From contig PYIU01000004.1 in NCBI GenBank assembly GCA_003415625.1, positions 3,038,001-3,102,000 on the forward strand: a stretch of DNA of 64,000 nt, read 5' to 3'. The notes beneath the pieces are model-generated. The model did not search any database and was not told where the DNA came from. It was given only the letters and a program-made list of their open reading frames with translations. The position numbers and the translations under genes were made by a program. Below, in pieces: positions 11,760-25,200 of the stretch. Every line of letters starts with the position of its first letter. The first letter of the stretch is position 1. Source of the DNA: Aquanectria penicillioides (lineage: Eukaryota > Ascomycota > Sordariomycetes > Hypocreales > Nectriaceae).

Positions 11760-13478
11760 ATGGCCGAGTTGGAACCAGACTTCCAGATTCGTGTTTGGAG
11801 ATACACTTACGCGGAGGGAAATGGTGGTGGAACCATCTTGCTCAACTCTCCCCAAGAAACACTTGACAGACGTCATGATACATTAGTTCTTCGACAAGTA
11901 AATTCCGATGCCGAGAACAAGGTATGGATTCAAGATCAGGCTTCGCAGTTCTTCAAAAGGACAGGTCAGCTGTTTACCGAACCCATAATGGACGATGCCC
12001 ATGGTGTCATTGTTCGTGATGGTCAGGCCAAGACCATTCCGAAGCGAGGTGAAAAAGCAGCAACGTACAGGTACAGCCGCGGAGACCGAGTTTGGATCGA
12101 ACGCAGCCTTGTCCCGACGCACGACATAAAAAAAGATGGAAATAAGGTTCCTGTAATCGACCTTGAATCGTTCCAAATCTTCGAGATGCCCTTTGAGTAC
12201 ATCTGCTTCGTTCCCCAATTCATCAAGAAGGATCGCTCTGCCGAGTATCATGCTGCGGCGGTTGGTCCGATTCTCAACACCTTCCAGGGCAAACGAAAGA
12301 CTAAGTCACGGATCTACTTTCGCTGGCCTGCTGACAGGCCTGACCAAGTATCCTACGTCTGGCTCGATAAAAAGGACAAAGTTGACCTGAAGGAAATGAA
12401 ATCTTTTGTGCAGATTGAAACCACGGACCAAAAAAACCAGGCATTTCGAAATCAATGGCAGATCATGACTAAGAAGTTTGCGATGCTTGGATTATTGTTT
12501 GGTGATGAGATTATCCAAGGGCTCCCGGATCCTCTCGACTCATCGAGCGACAGTGAGGGGGAAGATCTAGCACTAACATGGAAGACTGGTTCAACATCGG
12601 TATTTTTGCACCAGGTTTATGAAAGAAAGCGACGGATGCTAACACAATCACTGCATCAGAAGAACTGTTGCAACTTGAACCCGTGTCCAGCCTTCAACAA
12701 CCCCGATCTAGACCTCGTTGCCTCATACGTGGGCGGCTACCGATGGATGGAACATTACCACGTCCAGGACGACGACATCGACGAGTGCCCTCGAGGTGCG
12801 CAACACAGTGGCCATTGCGTTCTGCGCGACAACCGCACAAGATGCGCCTATGCTACGGATCGAGTCCGACATACCTGTTGCAGGCTTCGGATGAACCCGC
12901 TTCTCCCAGGACCTCACGGCGACCCAGAAGATGTCACTTTGCCACTCTGGGAAACGACGGCTGGAGATGAGTACTTTGTCGACGCTTCAAGAAATGTTCG
13001 AACAAGGACTGAATTGGAAGACCGAGACGAAATCCCACCAGAGATGGAACAACTCCGGCAGCAGCTATTGGTCGGCAAGACCACATCCAAATCACGACGG
13101 AAGCAGAAAGCCCCTGCCACCGGCGACATCCAAATGAGCGATTCTTACTTTGCAAGTAACAGCGTTGCGGTTACCAGATCAAGCCAGGCCCAAGGCTCAC
13201 ATTCAAGTCGGCATCAGACACCTGGGGGTAGCAACATGATGCCCACGGCCAACGCCAAGCCGTCCAACTTGTCCATGGGCCAGACGTATGATCCATCGCA
13301 TGGCCAATACTTTGCAGACTCCTCTGCAAACTCGAACATGTACGCATTTCAGACCGCTGGTGGCGGGTATCAATATGCAGACCCCATGGATAGGACTACT
13401 ACTTTCGACCCATCCAACCTACATGCCTCGCAATCGCAGAATCCTGGCCCGAGCCACTATCGAAACCACGCCCCTTGA
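11760..13478 (+). CDS. Hypothetical Cys-containing protein
   Basis: No family recognised. This is a 572-residue protein from ATG 11760 (MAELEPDF). The frame stays open upstream to 11703 without an ATG, right after a T tract and a possible acceptor, so a 5' exon may be missing. The N-terminal half is dense and globular-looking (YRYSRGDRVWIERSL, then IFEMPFEYICFVPQF). An acidic stretch DSSSDSEGED follows. A Cys/His-containing region comes next: NCCNLNPCPAF, then DECPRGAQHSGHC, then TRCAYATDRVRHTCC. This could bind metal, but the spacing fits no finger I know. The last 120 residues are low-complexity Ser/Asn/Gln/Pro. The composition suggests a nuclear or regulatory protein, which is inference only. 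Confidence 0.75.
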   Translation: MAELEPDFQIRVWRYTYAEGNGGGTILLNSPQETLDRRHDTLVLRQVNSDAENKVWIQDQASQFFKRTGQLFTEPIMDDAHGVIVRDGQAKTIPKRGEKAATYRYSRGDRVWIERSLVPTHDIKKDGNKVPVIDLESFQIFEMPFEYICFVPQFIKKDRSAEYHAAAVGPILNTFQGKRKTKSRIYFRWPADRPDQVSYVWLDKKDKVDLKEMKSFVQIETTDQKNQAFRNQWQIMTKKFAMLGLLFGDEIIQGLPDPLDSSSDSEGEDLALTWKTGSTSVFLHQVYERKRRMLTQSLHQKNCCNLNPCPAFNNPDLDLVASYVGGYRWMEHYHVQDDDIDECPRGAQHSGHCVLRDNRTRCAYATDRVRHTCCRLRMNPLLPGPHGDPEDVTLPLWETTAGDEYFVDASRNVRTRTELEDRDEIPPEMEQLRQQLLVGKTTSKSRRKQKAPATGDIQMSDSYFASNSVAVTRSSQAQGSHSSRHQTPGGSNMMPTANAKPSNLSMGQTYDPSHGQYFADSSANSNMYAFQTAGGGYQYADPMDRTTTFDPSNLHASQSQNPGPSHYRNHAP

Positions 13479-14133
13479 AAAGTACATTCAACTTTCCAGC
13501 ATGTTATCTTCATTTCCTTCTCAAAAGCGCCTTGAATTTTCGATCTTGCGAGAATTATGACCATTGTCACGACAAAGGCATCAGATGTTATTCACGAACG
13601 ATGATCAGACACAACTCCTACTTTGAGGAATTGCCACTCAAATGTTGTTGTTATTACTACTTACCACTGTTACGAATTCCATTCCTTTCTTGTACAACAC
13701 TGAATGGCGGGTTATTAGACTATGTATAATGTTGTGCGACCAGAGCATCGCCAAGAGTATTAGCTACAGCTAACTATTAGGCATTCGGCGGAGTTTTGGG
13801 AATTTTCCCCTCCCCCGATCTCTGGCTTGTTTCTTTCTGGGTTCGCTTCACACTTGGTTAGAGTAAAATTGACCACCGTCTGAGCTGGGGTAGGTAGACT
13901 GAGGAAAACACGCAAATCAAGGAAGTACCAGGCGAGTTTCATAGCTCGATTCTCATTAGTGCTATGTATTCCCATATTACACAACGCCCCGAAAATAATT
14001 ACAGTCCGTCCGTTCCTTCGTGTCCTGACTCGTCCATTCCTCCCATGATCAAAACCCCAGAATGATGCGACAACGCCCATCCACATGCACGCCAGTGAGT
14101 ATATCCTACCCTTGTCCGTCTTATCCGATCGCT
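13479..14133. other. Intergenic between convergent genes
   Basis: 655 bp forming the two 3' regions of the hypothetical gene (+) and myosin (-). A GGTAGGTAG run lies near 13890-13900. Nothing else is seen. Confidence 0.6.
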
Positions 14134-17100
14134 TTACAAAAAGCCCTTGGTGAGGCTGGGCACCCGGCTAAGGCTGCTCTTCCTCCTGGGCACATCAATA
14201 CCAGACATGTCGTCACCCTCGCTAACCCGCCAGGGGCCCATACGACTGCGAACGCTGCCCATGACGCTTCCCGACCCCTTTTCGTTTCGCAGGTTCTTCC
14301 ATCCGTCTAGCTCTCGCCCCAGACGGAGCGTCTTCTCCTTCTCTTCACGCAGCTCTCGCTCAGCTCGTCGGGCTGAGAGTTGGTTGGCAGACTCAGACGA
14401 CTGTAGCTCCTCGATCGTTTTCAGGAGCTTATCGACCTTGTCACGCATCCGAGAGACATCGTCCGATAGCTGAGTGTTTTGCTTGTCTTTGCGTTCAATT
14501 TGTCCCTGCAAGTCCTTGACGATTCGGTCCACATTGCGGACAGATCGTTGGGACTTGCTGCGTTCATTCTCCTGATCCTCAAGCTGAGATTCAAGCTACA
14601 GTGGGTTTGTTAGTCATGCGTTGCATAGATAGTTGAATAAAGGGCCATCCTTACCTCTTGGATTCGCTTGTGAAGGAACTTGATGTCCTGGCTGGCGCTA
14701 GAGTATCCCTTGGTTTCGAGATCGATTAACTTGAGCTGTGCCTCATTCAGGTTCTTCTCCAGTGTGGCCTTCTGTTGCTGTAGTTGAGCGGTGGTCTCTC
14801 GTTCAACCATGACATCCTTTTGGATTTCAGCTACAAGAGCCTCGGCCCGTCGCATCTTCTCTACAGCAGCAGCTGCAATGTCCTCTTGCTGAGCAAGACC
14901 TGATTTGAGTTCAAGGATCTCCCTGTCCATGTTGGCGGCATTGCGAAGCGATGGGCTCTCACCCTTGACAAGGTCCTCTAGACCAGCCTTGGCCTCCTCA
15001 AGCCGGGCCTCAACGTTGCGCTTCTCGCGCAACAGGTGGTCGCGCTCTGCAGTAACCTCATCGACCGAAGCCCGCAAGCTACGAACCTGTGACAAGAGGG
15101 ATACGACCTTGCCTTGGGCTTCGTTGTGAGCGTTGACAGCCTCATCTCGGGATGAGGCAACATCTGCCAGAGTTGACTCAAGACGAGACTTCTCCTTCGA
15201 CCACGTGGAGCTATTCAGTACCTCGTCATCCCACTTCGACCTCAGTTCATCAAGTTCTTCCCGAAGACGGGTGATCTCGGCCTGCTTAAAGAGTTTCTCC
15301 TCGCGAGCGAGGTCGAGCTCGTTGGTCAGAGTGGCAAACTCAGCCTGATACTTCCTACGAGTCTGCTCCATGCTCGATTCCTTGTCCTCAATGTCCATAG
15401 CACGCTGGTTACGATAATCCTCCAGCTCATGTTGAAGCCGCTTCTTGGCTTGCATTGCTGCTTCCAAGTCTGTTGAGATATCTTCAACCTTCTCTTCAAG
15501 TCGCTGGTTCTGGCGCTGTAGGTCTTCGAGGCTGGCATCCATCTTTTCGCGTTCAGACATGACGATCGCATATGTGTCCTCGGCTTCCTTAGCTTGCGAT
15601 TTGGCGAATTGCTCGGCTCGGCTGGCTTTGAGGACGACAATTTCTGCTTGCTCAAGCTTGCTGAAATATTCATCTGCTCGACTCTTATACATGTCCAAGC
15701 TGGAAGTGACGTCGATAAGCTTGGAGGTTTCCGCATCGAGTCGGATCTGGAGATCCGCAAACTCCTGGAGGAGCTGGTTGCGGCTTTGGGCCTCCTGTTC
15801 TCGAGCAAGAGACATCTCTTGAAGGTCAGATCTGGCGTCCCGTAGCTCCACCTCTGCCTTAGCCCGATCATGACGGAGTTTATCAAAGTGAACTTTAATA
15901 TCAGTCAGCTCTGCCACAGCATCCTTATGACTGTGGATAAGGGCTCGGCGAGACTCTTCTTGGCTGTTCAACACATCCAAGATCTCCTCGTGAGATCGAG
16001 TTTGGATATCTCGGAGAGACAGCTCGCCAGATCGAATCGTCCTCTCCAGCGCAGAAACCTTCTTAGTCGAGTCGTCAAGCATCTCATGAAGACGGCTGTT
16101 CACCATCTCAAGCTTCTGAATACGCTGGAGCGATGGGCTTGATTCATCATAAGAGTCTGGGACTGGCGTTGTTCGATCCAACTGGCTTTGAAGGTGACGG
16201 TTTTGCATCTCCTTGAGTTGAAGCTGATTTTGAAGCTCTTCAACTTCAGTCTTTAGATCCATCCTGTTATTGAAGGTCAAGGTGTCAACAGTCCTATCTG
16301 AGCGTGTGGAATCTTGAAGGTGATCGGTATCCTGGAACCGCCGAGTTGGAGGAGTGGTCGGGATCGAGTTGTTTCGGTTGTGAAGCTTGGCAGTTCGTCT
16401 TTGGGTTGGAGATCCATGGAAAGGAGCTTCGTTGAGGTGGATTTCTTCCAACTTGGGCCGACTGGAAGTCTCATTTCGGGAAGCTCTTAGGTCAGCAAGC
16501 TGATTCTCTGCATTTGTCCTGGCCGCCGTTTGCACTCGTAGATTTTGCTGAAGTTCCTCAACCTTTCGTACAAGGTCAAAGTTCTGGATAAGAATTTGCT
16601 CGTCGGGTCCTTCTGACTGGGGAGGAATTGACACCTCTGGATCGACTGTCCTCAGAATGCTGAGCATTTGTGCACGCAAGTCTGCAAGCTCCCTATCTCG
16701 AGAGTCAAGGGAAGTTTGTAAGGTGCGAGCAGTGGTCTGGGCTTGGGTCCGGAGTTGTTTTTCTGACTCGATAGTTCGATTTGCCTCGGCGAGTTGCGCG
16801 GTAAATGTTGAGGAGGCTTTCTCAGCATTTCTACTAGACTTGACCTCGCGCGCGACTTCGTGGCTGAGATCCTCCAGGCTCAACTGTAGCTTCTCAGCTC
16901 TCTTCTCAAGAGAAGCGATAGCAATCTGGGACTCGCCCAGCTGCTTATGCAACTTTGTGTTTTGCTCCTCGAGTTTCGTTCTCTCCCGCTGAAGAGTCAA
17001 AATTTGACCACGAGATGCCTCGCTAGCTCGGGATGACGAGCGAGCGATTTCGAGCCCTTTTTGTTGAAGCTTGTTGAGAAGAGCACGATTATCATTCTCG

Positions 17101-20100
17101 GAAGCCACCAGACGACCCTTGACGGTCACGAGCTCACGCTCTAGTCGTTCTTTGGCTTGGTCATTTTTGAGGCCAAATTCGCCAGACTCTAAGATTATCT
17201 TGTTGAGATCTTCGATTTGATGATTGAGTTTAGCACACTCTTCCTCGAACCATTGAAGTCTCTCATGAGCAGCGTCGAGGTCTTTCAGAAGGCTATCCTC
17301 GCGTTCGCGAGCAGCTTTGGATGCTTGTCGTTCACCAGCGACCTCGGCCTGCATTCGGGCCTCCTCAGCAGCAGTCTTGGCAACACGGAGTCTTCTGATT
17401 TCTTGTCGAGCTTCATCCCGTTCTTTCTCTGCAGTTGTTCGAGCCTCCATGGTCCTCCTAAGAGTGTCTTGTTGGGCGTAGAGCTCCTTCTCGATGATTA
17501 TTTTGGACTCATTGAGATGATCATATTCATCCTTCAGTGACTTGTACTTGTGTTCGCCGAGAAGTAGAACATCATCCCGTGACTGGCGCTCTCGACTGAG
17601 ATCCATCTGTGTTTTGTATAGTTCATCCTTGAGATCCTTGATTTGAGACTCGAGTACCTGCCGGTTCTTGTCGGCCTGCGAATCCTCAGAAAGACGTGTT
17701 TCCAGCAGGTTCTTGGCGTCAGCGGCCTCTCTCTCCAGCTGGGATTGCTTAGACTTCATTGCTTCTAACTCGGCCTGAACTTCACGGAATTTGGCTGCAG
17801 TCCTCTCCTTCTCCGAGGTGAGAGACTTCCGTTGATTCTCTAAGGCCTGGCGCTCGTTCTCGAACTTCTTGTTGTCACGTCGAAGGAGTGCAAGCTCGCT
17901 TTCCTTTTGTCGTACAAGTTCCTCGTAATCCGTCGAGGTCTGAGAGAGCTGACTGAGTTGTTGTTGGATATCGCGATTCTCCCGAGAAAGGGTGGATTCA
18001 CGAAGCTTGACAGACTGGAGCTCCTTTTGTGCAGCATGAAGCTTGATCTCAAGATCTTGATCAACCTGTAGAAGTTTGCCTTCTAGGTCCTGCACCTTCC
18101 TATCCTTTAGGGAGAGCTGACTCTGAAGAACCCTGATCTTGTCCTCGAGGGCAGCTTCCATTTCACTACGCTCAGACTGTTTCCGAGAAATTTCTGCAAT
18201 AGACTCCTCCAAATCGGCTGTCTTTGCGGCGAGGCGCCCCTTTTCTTCCTCCAACTTGGAAATTAGGGTTGCTGCTTGGTCGAGCTGGGAACGTCGAGCC
18301 TCGACATCGCGTTCCGCACGGTTCTTCGCTTCAAGCAATCCATCGAGCTCATCTTCCAGCCTCTCTTGATCCTCAAGGGCACCAGCTAACTTCTCTTCTA
18401 GCTCAGCTTCGCGAAGTTGTAGACGCTTGAAAATCTCTTCCTTGTCGAAAGCGAGCGCCCGCTCACTTTCAAGGGTTTGTTGGATTCGCATCATCTCGGC
18501 ATGACAGTTACGACGCTCCTCCTCCAGCTTATGACGGTTTTCTGATTCAAGAAGCATCTTTTCGTTCAACTGCTTAATCATGTCGTCTCGCTTCTTGACT
18601 TCAGTGGCGGTTCGGGTTGCGCCTAGGAGAGGCTTCATCTTCACAATAAGCTGCCACCAAGGATTCTCAGCGAGATCAAGGTAGACATTGAAGTTCCTCT
18701 GGATGATGCGAGTCGCCTCGGCTCGGAAAAGTCTTTTGTTCGCCGAGCGTCGTTGGACAAAGCCCCTGGCGACGGACTGGAATCTGGACATGATTTCGGT
18801 AATCAATGCATCTCGCTGCTCTTCAAGCTCGGCCAGGACACCTGCGCGGAAGAAAACCTTTGTCAGACCAACGCGGTAAAGCGTCTTGTCCAGTCCGAGC
18901 TTCTCCAGCATAATCGATGCTGCAGCCTGCCCTTCTAGGTATCCTTTCGGCATGTTTTGGCAAAGAACTTCGTAACGCTGCCTGAACTCAGAGAACGGCA
19001 GTCGATTGGGAAATCCAGTTCGCGCAATACGAATTCCCTCCAGCACACCGTTGCATCGAAGTTGGTCGAGCACAAGGAGATTGTTGAACTGCTTGGGCTT
19101 CTTTTTGTGATTGGGAAGAATGCATCGCACAAAGTGAGGATGGGTGGAGTGGAGTTGCGCCATAAGACTATGAAGCTGTTCTTTGTGTCTCTGGGCAACG
19201 GTTCGGAAGAGTCCCTTCTTCACACGGTTTCTTCCACCTCCGATATCATCTTCAGAATCGGCGCAGTCAGAAAATAGGGCGGCGATATGCTTATCGGTTG
19301 AGGCAGCAAGAAGTCGGGTGATGTTATCATTCAATGGGTCCTTGTTCTTCTCCAACCATCCCTCAGTCGAATATTCAACTTCGGCAGCGTAATGGGTGAG
19401 GATGAAACCTTGCCCGAGACGCGATGGTCGATACTTGTTTGACTTTTTATCCCAGAGGGAATTCAACTTTTCGGTAAAGGACTTGTCTGTGGCCTTGGGC
19501 ATCACGCAGTCCTCGTCAAGACACGAGAAGATGCCGATGGGGTTGGGAAGCTCAATGAGGTCGATGGTGGGTTGAAGATCACGTCCAAAATCGATAAATT
19601 TCCACTCAATCTGTTCTTTAGCATACTCTTCTTGCTCCAGAACAAACATGTGGTGGTTGAAGAACTGCTGGAGCCTCTCATTGGTGTAATTGATGCAAAG
19701 TTGCTCAAAGCTGTTCGTTTCGAAGATTTCGAAACCCGCAATGTCAAGAACTCCAATAAAGTGCGAATCGTCGAGACCCATGCCAGTTCTATCCAATTGT
19801 CGGTTGATGCGATTGACAAGATCGCCAAAGCCACGCTCGTAGATACCCTTCGAGAGAGCATCTAGACCAAGACGGACCTGTTCAGGAGTCTGCACCTTCT
19901 CGACCCATTCGCGGCCAGCCTTGACTTTGGGGTGTAGCAGACCCTGGAGGAATGGTTCTAAAGGCACACCGAGCAGCTTGCACACCTTTGTAGCCACCTG
20001 CTTTGCATCTGCAGCAAGTCGAGCTTGGTCGGCTGCCCGGCTTTCCTTGACAACGCTAATATTACCAAGGTGTAGAACAGCAGCAATGGTACGAAGAATA

Positions 20101-21435
20101 GACATCTGGTCTTTCTCCGAGAAGCCCATGACCTCAAATGCCTCCATCAGTAAGTCCCATTCTTCATGATCTGATACTCCGACAATAGTGTCATGGCCAT
20201 CCCTGGTGTAAGAGAAGTCTTCAACGTCGAGTCCATCAAGGAGGAACTCCTTCTTGACATGAGGGCTTGCGCCTTTTAATAGCTGGTAGAAGATGTGGTA
20301 ATTTCTCTCATGCGGGTTGATCCGCACAACCCTAGACTTCTCAAGCAGATACCAGTCGATGAACGCGCCTGCAATTGCACCATTTCGAGTAAATTCGATA
20401 CGAATAAACTTGCCGAAACGTGACGAGTTGTTGTTTCGAACGGTCTGGGCATTTCCAAAAGCTTCGAGAATGGGATTGGCGCGCAGGATTTGCTGTGATA
20501 GGTTCGAATGTTGTGTTTTGTGCTTGCTTATTGACTCGGACTGAGCAACGGCTGCAAGGTATTGAATCACCTTTTTGGTATTTTCAGTCTTTCCAGCACC
20601 AGATTCTCCAGTGACAAGAATACTCTGATTCTGGCCCTCTTCGACCAGATTTCGGAATGCTTCGTCAGCCATCGCAAAGATGTGAGGTTTAGTATCTTCG
20701 CGACTACGACCCTTATACATGTTGATGTAGTCATTGTTGTATATCGGTAGAGGGCAGTAAGGGTTGACAGTGACCAAGAAGAGGCCGGAGTAGGTATAGA
20801 TCAAGTCGGCCTGGTATCTCATGTGCAGGTTGTGTACAACGGATGCTTCGTTCAGATGGGTCAGTTCAGCCATGTCATTAGCCTTGTCGAACTTGGCGGG
20901 GTTGACTTTGTCGACACTCTCGGCATCGACTTCTCGTTGCTGAAACGTGGTTAGCTTCTGTTTCGAGCTTGTCAATTGTGATGCTTACTGTTCCATCGTC
21001 ACACTGAACGAGCAAACGATTCCCTTCCATGTCTTCGACTACCCATCCGCGGACAAAAGCAGTCTGTGGATCTTTAACCCACACGTATCTTTTGCCTGAA
21101 AAGTCATTCTCTCCTTCAATACCCTTGACTGTGTCATGGCTTCGTTTCATCTCCTCGGCCTTGATGAACGAGGGCGCGAATGTGCCTGAGGTTGAGGCCC
21201 CGTTTCTCGAATCGCTTCGGTGCTGTCGTATCTTGGGTGCAGAAAGGCTCTGTGGGCCCGGGAGTGAGGAAATCGACTGGGTTCGGCCGTGAGCGGGAGG
21301 CGATGACATGCCTGGGACTGCTGAGGAGAAGATGGCGGATTTTGGTCGTCCGTTGCTTGTAGCGGGCGAGGCAGATGGTGTCCTCGCAAAAGGGTTGCTG
21401 CGCCGAGGCGCCGAGCCGTTGGCATTAAACGCCAT
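14134..21435 (-). CDS. myoB: Class II myosin heavy chain
   Basis: Conventional myosin II, the actin motor of the cytokinetic/septation ring in hyphae. Three exons: 21435-20989, 20939-14655 (6285 nt) and 14595-14134, giving 2397 residues. Introns of 49 and 59 nt are removed, and both joins are in phase (DDGT-QREV and RIQE-LESQ). Order: a Ser/Pro-rich head of about 100 residues, an SH3-like myosin N-domain (WVKDPQTAFVRGWV), and a motor domain with P-loop GESGAGKT at 260-267 and switch motif DIAGFEIF. An IQ-like helix RFQSVARGFVQRR follows, then roughly 1400 residues of almost unbroken coiled coil rich in E/K/Q/L. A short breaker near PPTRRFQDTD interrupts the coil. The tail ends in a basic Ser-rich segment (RRKSSLSRVPSLTKGFL) that could be phosphorylated. 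It is divergent from the zinc-finger gene at 22265. Symbol by analogy with Aspergillus MyoB. Confidence 0.95.
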
Positions 21436-22264
21436 GGCGAAGTGGAATCATCAACAACGCCTGGTGTTGAGGATTGGTAGATGTGCCTGCTTCGTCCCAC
21501 GTGGTGTATGATCGTGGGTCTAAACAAGGTGGGCAGGGTAGAAATAGGCAGGGACAGTCGATATGATGGGGTCCCGAAGAAGGTAAAATAGTGAGAGGTA
21601 CCCGCGCACCGGTCGCAATCACACCGTCCTGAGGAATGTCATCAAAATGCAGTCTTGAAGTGGGTGCGGCTTGAATGTGAGGAACAGGCGGCTGCTGCAC
21701 AGGCCGCAGGGATACAGCTGTCGCGGTTGCTGGGGCATCCAGCCCCGAAGTAAACAAAGCGACAGCACGTGACTTTACATGCGGCTTTCTACCCACATAG
21801 AGCTAGTCCAGATATGGAATAGTAGGCGGTGACGCAGCTCTCAACACAAGAACTAGGTAATTTCCATCCCACAGGTCCCTCACGCAACAACTCCCTTGGT
21901 CGCGACCAGCCATCTCCACCAGACCTCGCTACAGTCGTGGTCATCGCGACTCCGCTGACATCCTACCTTCTGGGAATCATCTATTAATGCGATTTGGTTC
22001 ACCTTCGCGCCCTTCAATCCCCTCGTCTCCGACGTCTTCTGTCGCCACCCGCTCCCATGCCATTTTTCACCGAGATTTATCGCAAAGAATTGGCCACTCC
22101 AGACGAACGATTTAGGATGCGATAGCGACTATCTAGTTTGACCCGTTGAATCGATTGAGACGTTATATAACCTGACATCATAAGCGCTCCGCCGACAAAC
22201 GCATCAATTTCACGCAAATAGCCGATAGCTGAAGCATCTCCTACGTCTGCTCTTGTCTTCGAGA
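21436..22264. promoter_or_regulatory. Shared divergent promoter region
   Basis: 829 bp between the myosin start (-) and the Red1-like start (+). It must carry both promoters. No discrete operator is recognised, and the ORFs here are short and not conserved-looking. Confidence 0.5.
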
Positions 22265-25200
22265 ATGAGCCAATACGGCTACGGCTATGGGCCTCCTCAA
22301 GGCTACCAACCGCCAAATACCTATTCCCATCCACCCTCAATCGCCTCCTATGCTACGCCGCTTTATTCATCGACTGAACCTGTTCAACCTCAGCAACCTG
22401 GTCACGGTAATGTTGCACTCGAATCTTACGAGTATAATCGCCAAGCAATACCAGGCCTAGGACTGAACTTTTCCAATCCTCATGCAAGTTGGCAACAGAC
22501 TTGGCCAGATGTATCGCTCGGACCTCCGTCAAGGCCATCCAAGGCTGTGCCAGGCGAACAAGCTCAAACCGCGGATCCTGGCCCTGCGAGGATTGTGCCT
22601 CCGGCAGTCACAGGTGGGGTAGTCGATGAGACTGTGGAAGAGGGAGAGCTAAGTGAAGGGGAGCTGGAGGACATATATGAACCAGGTCAGGCCGAAGATT
22701 CGGAAAATGTCTTCGCAGGGTCGGGCAGTGCTCCTGACGGAACCTCCCAACTAGGGCATGGGAAGATTATCGGTGAACCCCAGGCAATTGAGGCACCCGA
22801 CAAGGACACTGCCGCATCACGATATTGGCACCCAGAACAACCAGTTCGTGAGCGATCTGGTTCATATTCCCCATACCTCTCTCCCCGAGAGATTCATTCC
22901 AATGGTCAGGAAAATTCTGCCTCAGACGATGTTGGTGAGTACTTGCACGAGGAGGAAACCCCTGGTCTCAAAACATTCGCTTACACATCTCTAGACACTC
23001 CAGGAAGTGAAATTTATCAACCTCCTGTCGAGCATTCAGCTGCAGGAGAACCAGCAGATGATGCCATGGATGGGCAAGGGCCTAAATTGCACGATGCTTT
23101 AGCACCTGGGACTATTGCGGATGCCAAGAAGCAGGCTCAAGATGCCATTCTCCGACTTTGGCCACTCAACATTCGGTACCAAAGCTACGTACAGGAGGGA
23201 ATCGACAAAAGACTACTAGACGGTCTTTTTGCCGAGCTAGGACTTGACTCGACTACCTCGAGTGCTCCAGAAGAGCCTCTTGTGCCACTGGCAAAACAGG
23301 TACAAGACAGCTCTAAGGAAAACCAGAGTAGCACTCGCGATGGTGAAGAAACCGAAAAGTCAAAGAGTAGTTCAGAGGTGGCCGAGAAACCAAAGGATAA
23401 GTCAGAGGAGCGCAAAGATCGTATTGCACGATTGTTGGCAGCGAAGGGATCCAAGTCGACTGTCGCATCCGTTGAACCTAGTCCCACGACAGTAAAATCT
23501 GCTGCGCCCGTTGCTCCCACTCCACCAACTGGTCCCAGGATACCACCTACTGCACCTACGGCTCCCCGAGCTCATGGACTAAGTAAGAATCTGTCCGAGA
23601 AGTCGAGGTTGATTCAACAGAAGATGGAGGCTTTGAGGAAGTCACGGGAGGCGAATGCAAACAGGACGGTGCAAACACCAGCGCCTGCGACGCTCCCCAC
23701 GCCCATTATCCCCGCCACAGATAGCAATCCTGCACAACCGCCACCACTGCCAAGCTCAAGTGGTTTCATCAATACATCTGGGACAGAACCTTCTGAACAA
23801 GCGGTTCCTTCCCATCAGCCCTCGACAACGTTGGACATGTCCAATCCCCATGATGCTCCCTCAATCCCGGGGCTCTTCTTATCGTCGACTCCTCAACCAT
23901 CCCCAGGAATCAATCAGCGAAAGAGGCCGGTTGCGGCTGACTTGAATGAGTCCTCCAACGTCGCCCCTTACAAGCGTCCATTTGGTCAAAATAGAGAGTC
24001 GCGGCCGTTCCTCATCGATGTCAGCGATGATGAAGATGATGCGGAAATGGAAATTGACTCGCCAGAACAACATCCTGCTTCCATTCATCGTCCCACTACC
24101 CCCGCCAGAACTGCGTCCTTTCGCGATCACCCAGTGCTCTCTGATAACACAGCTCACCACCAGTTCTCGAGCCCCAAGACTGCGAGCACACCAACGGGTC
24201 AACCAAGTGGTAGTAATGGCATGTACGATCTTGAGAGCATGAACAAGAAAATTGAGGATATGAAACGCAAAATTGCTGAGGCTGAAGCTCGTAAGAAGGC
24301 GAAGCAGTCCAATAACGGAACACCTTCTCTTCCTCAATCACGGAACGAGTCCAAGGAAGGGAGTGCAGATACAGTGGGCATGCTCCAGCCTACTCCCGAT
24401 GTCACAACAGGGTTAGTATTGGAGACTGAGGATAGTGGACGCTCAACGCCGTTGATCTCCCGGCCTGCATCCCCTGCATCCCTGAAGCTGCCGAAAGTCC
24501 GCGGAGAGAAGGAGGAAGGAAGAGCGCCTATTCGTTCCCGCATCGCAAGTGAGCGGTTGCCAATCCTTGAAGCCCACCGAAAAGAGCAGATGCGTCAGTT
24601 GAAGCACTTACAATCCGCTGTCGCTAGAATCGAGCAAGAGATTCAAGAGAGCTTACAGGAAGAAAATCGGCTTCGAGAAGAAGCCATGGATTTGGAATCA
24701 GATCAGATGCAAGACGACGATTCTGAATTGGATGTTGCAGCAGGTGAGTCTCGGCATCCAAGTGGTCTAGCCAGAGCAAAATCTGGATGTGAATTCAGGA
24801 AGGAATCCACTTCATCCAGGAGACTAATCCCCAGTCCAGCCGAATCGCATTCTGTACCCCAGTCTACTGGCTCGTATCCTACGGACTCAAACGAAACACG
24901 TAACCCAGTTTCATCAACAACCCAGGACCAGCAAGGGCCGACGAATGAATCCTCCGGCGAGGAGGAAGCCAACGCCCCGACCGAGGCAACGACCTTCGAT
25001 GGATACGCTAGAGCTACATATCATTATCAGAAGGAGCAGGAGCACAACCCCGCAACCCAGGACCCTACCATTGAAGATATCACCACGTCTGGAAACGAGG
25101 CTTCGGCCTCGGTGGTTGACGTGGCTGCCGAGGGAGATGGCGAGCAGGTGAATGATCTTGACAATGAGTTCGACCCAGATGTGGATGTTGCCATGGAAGA

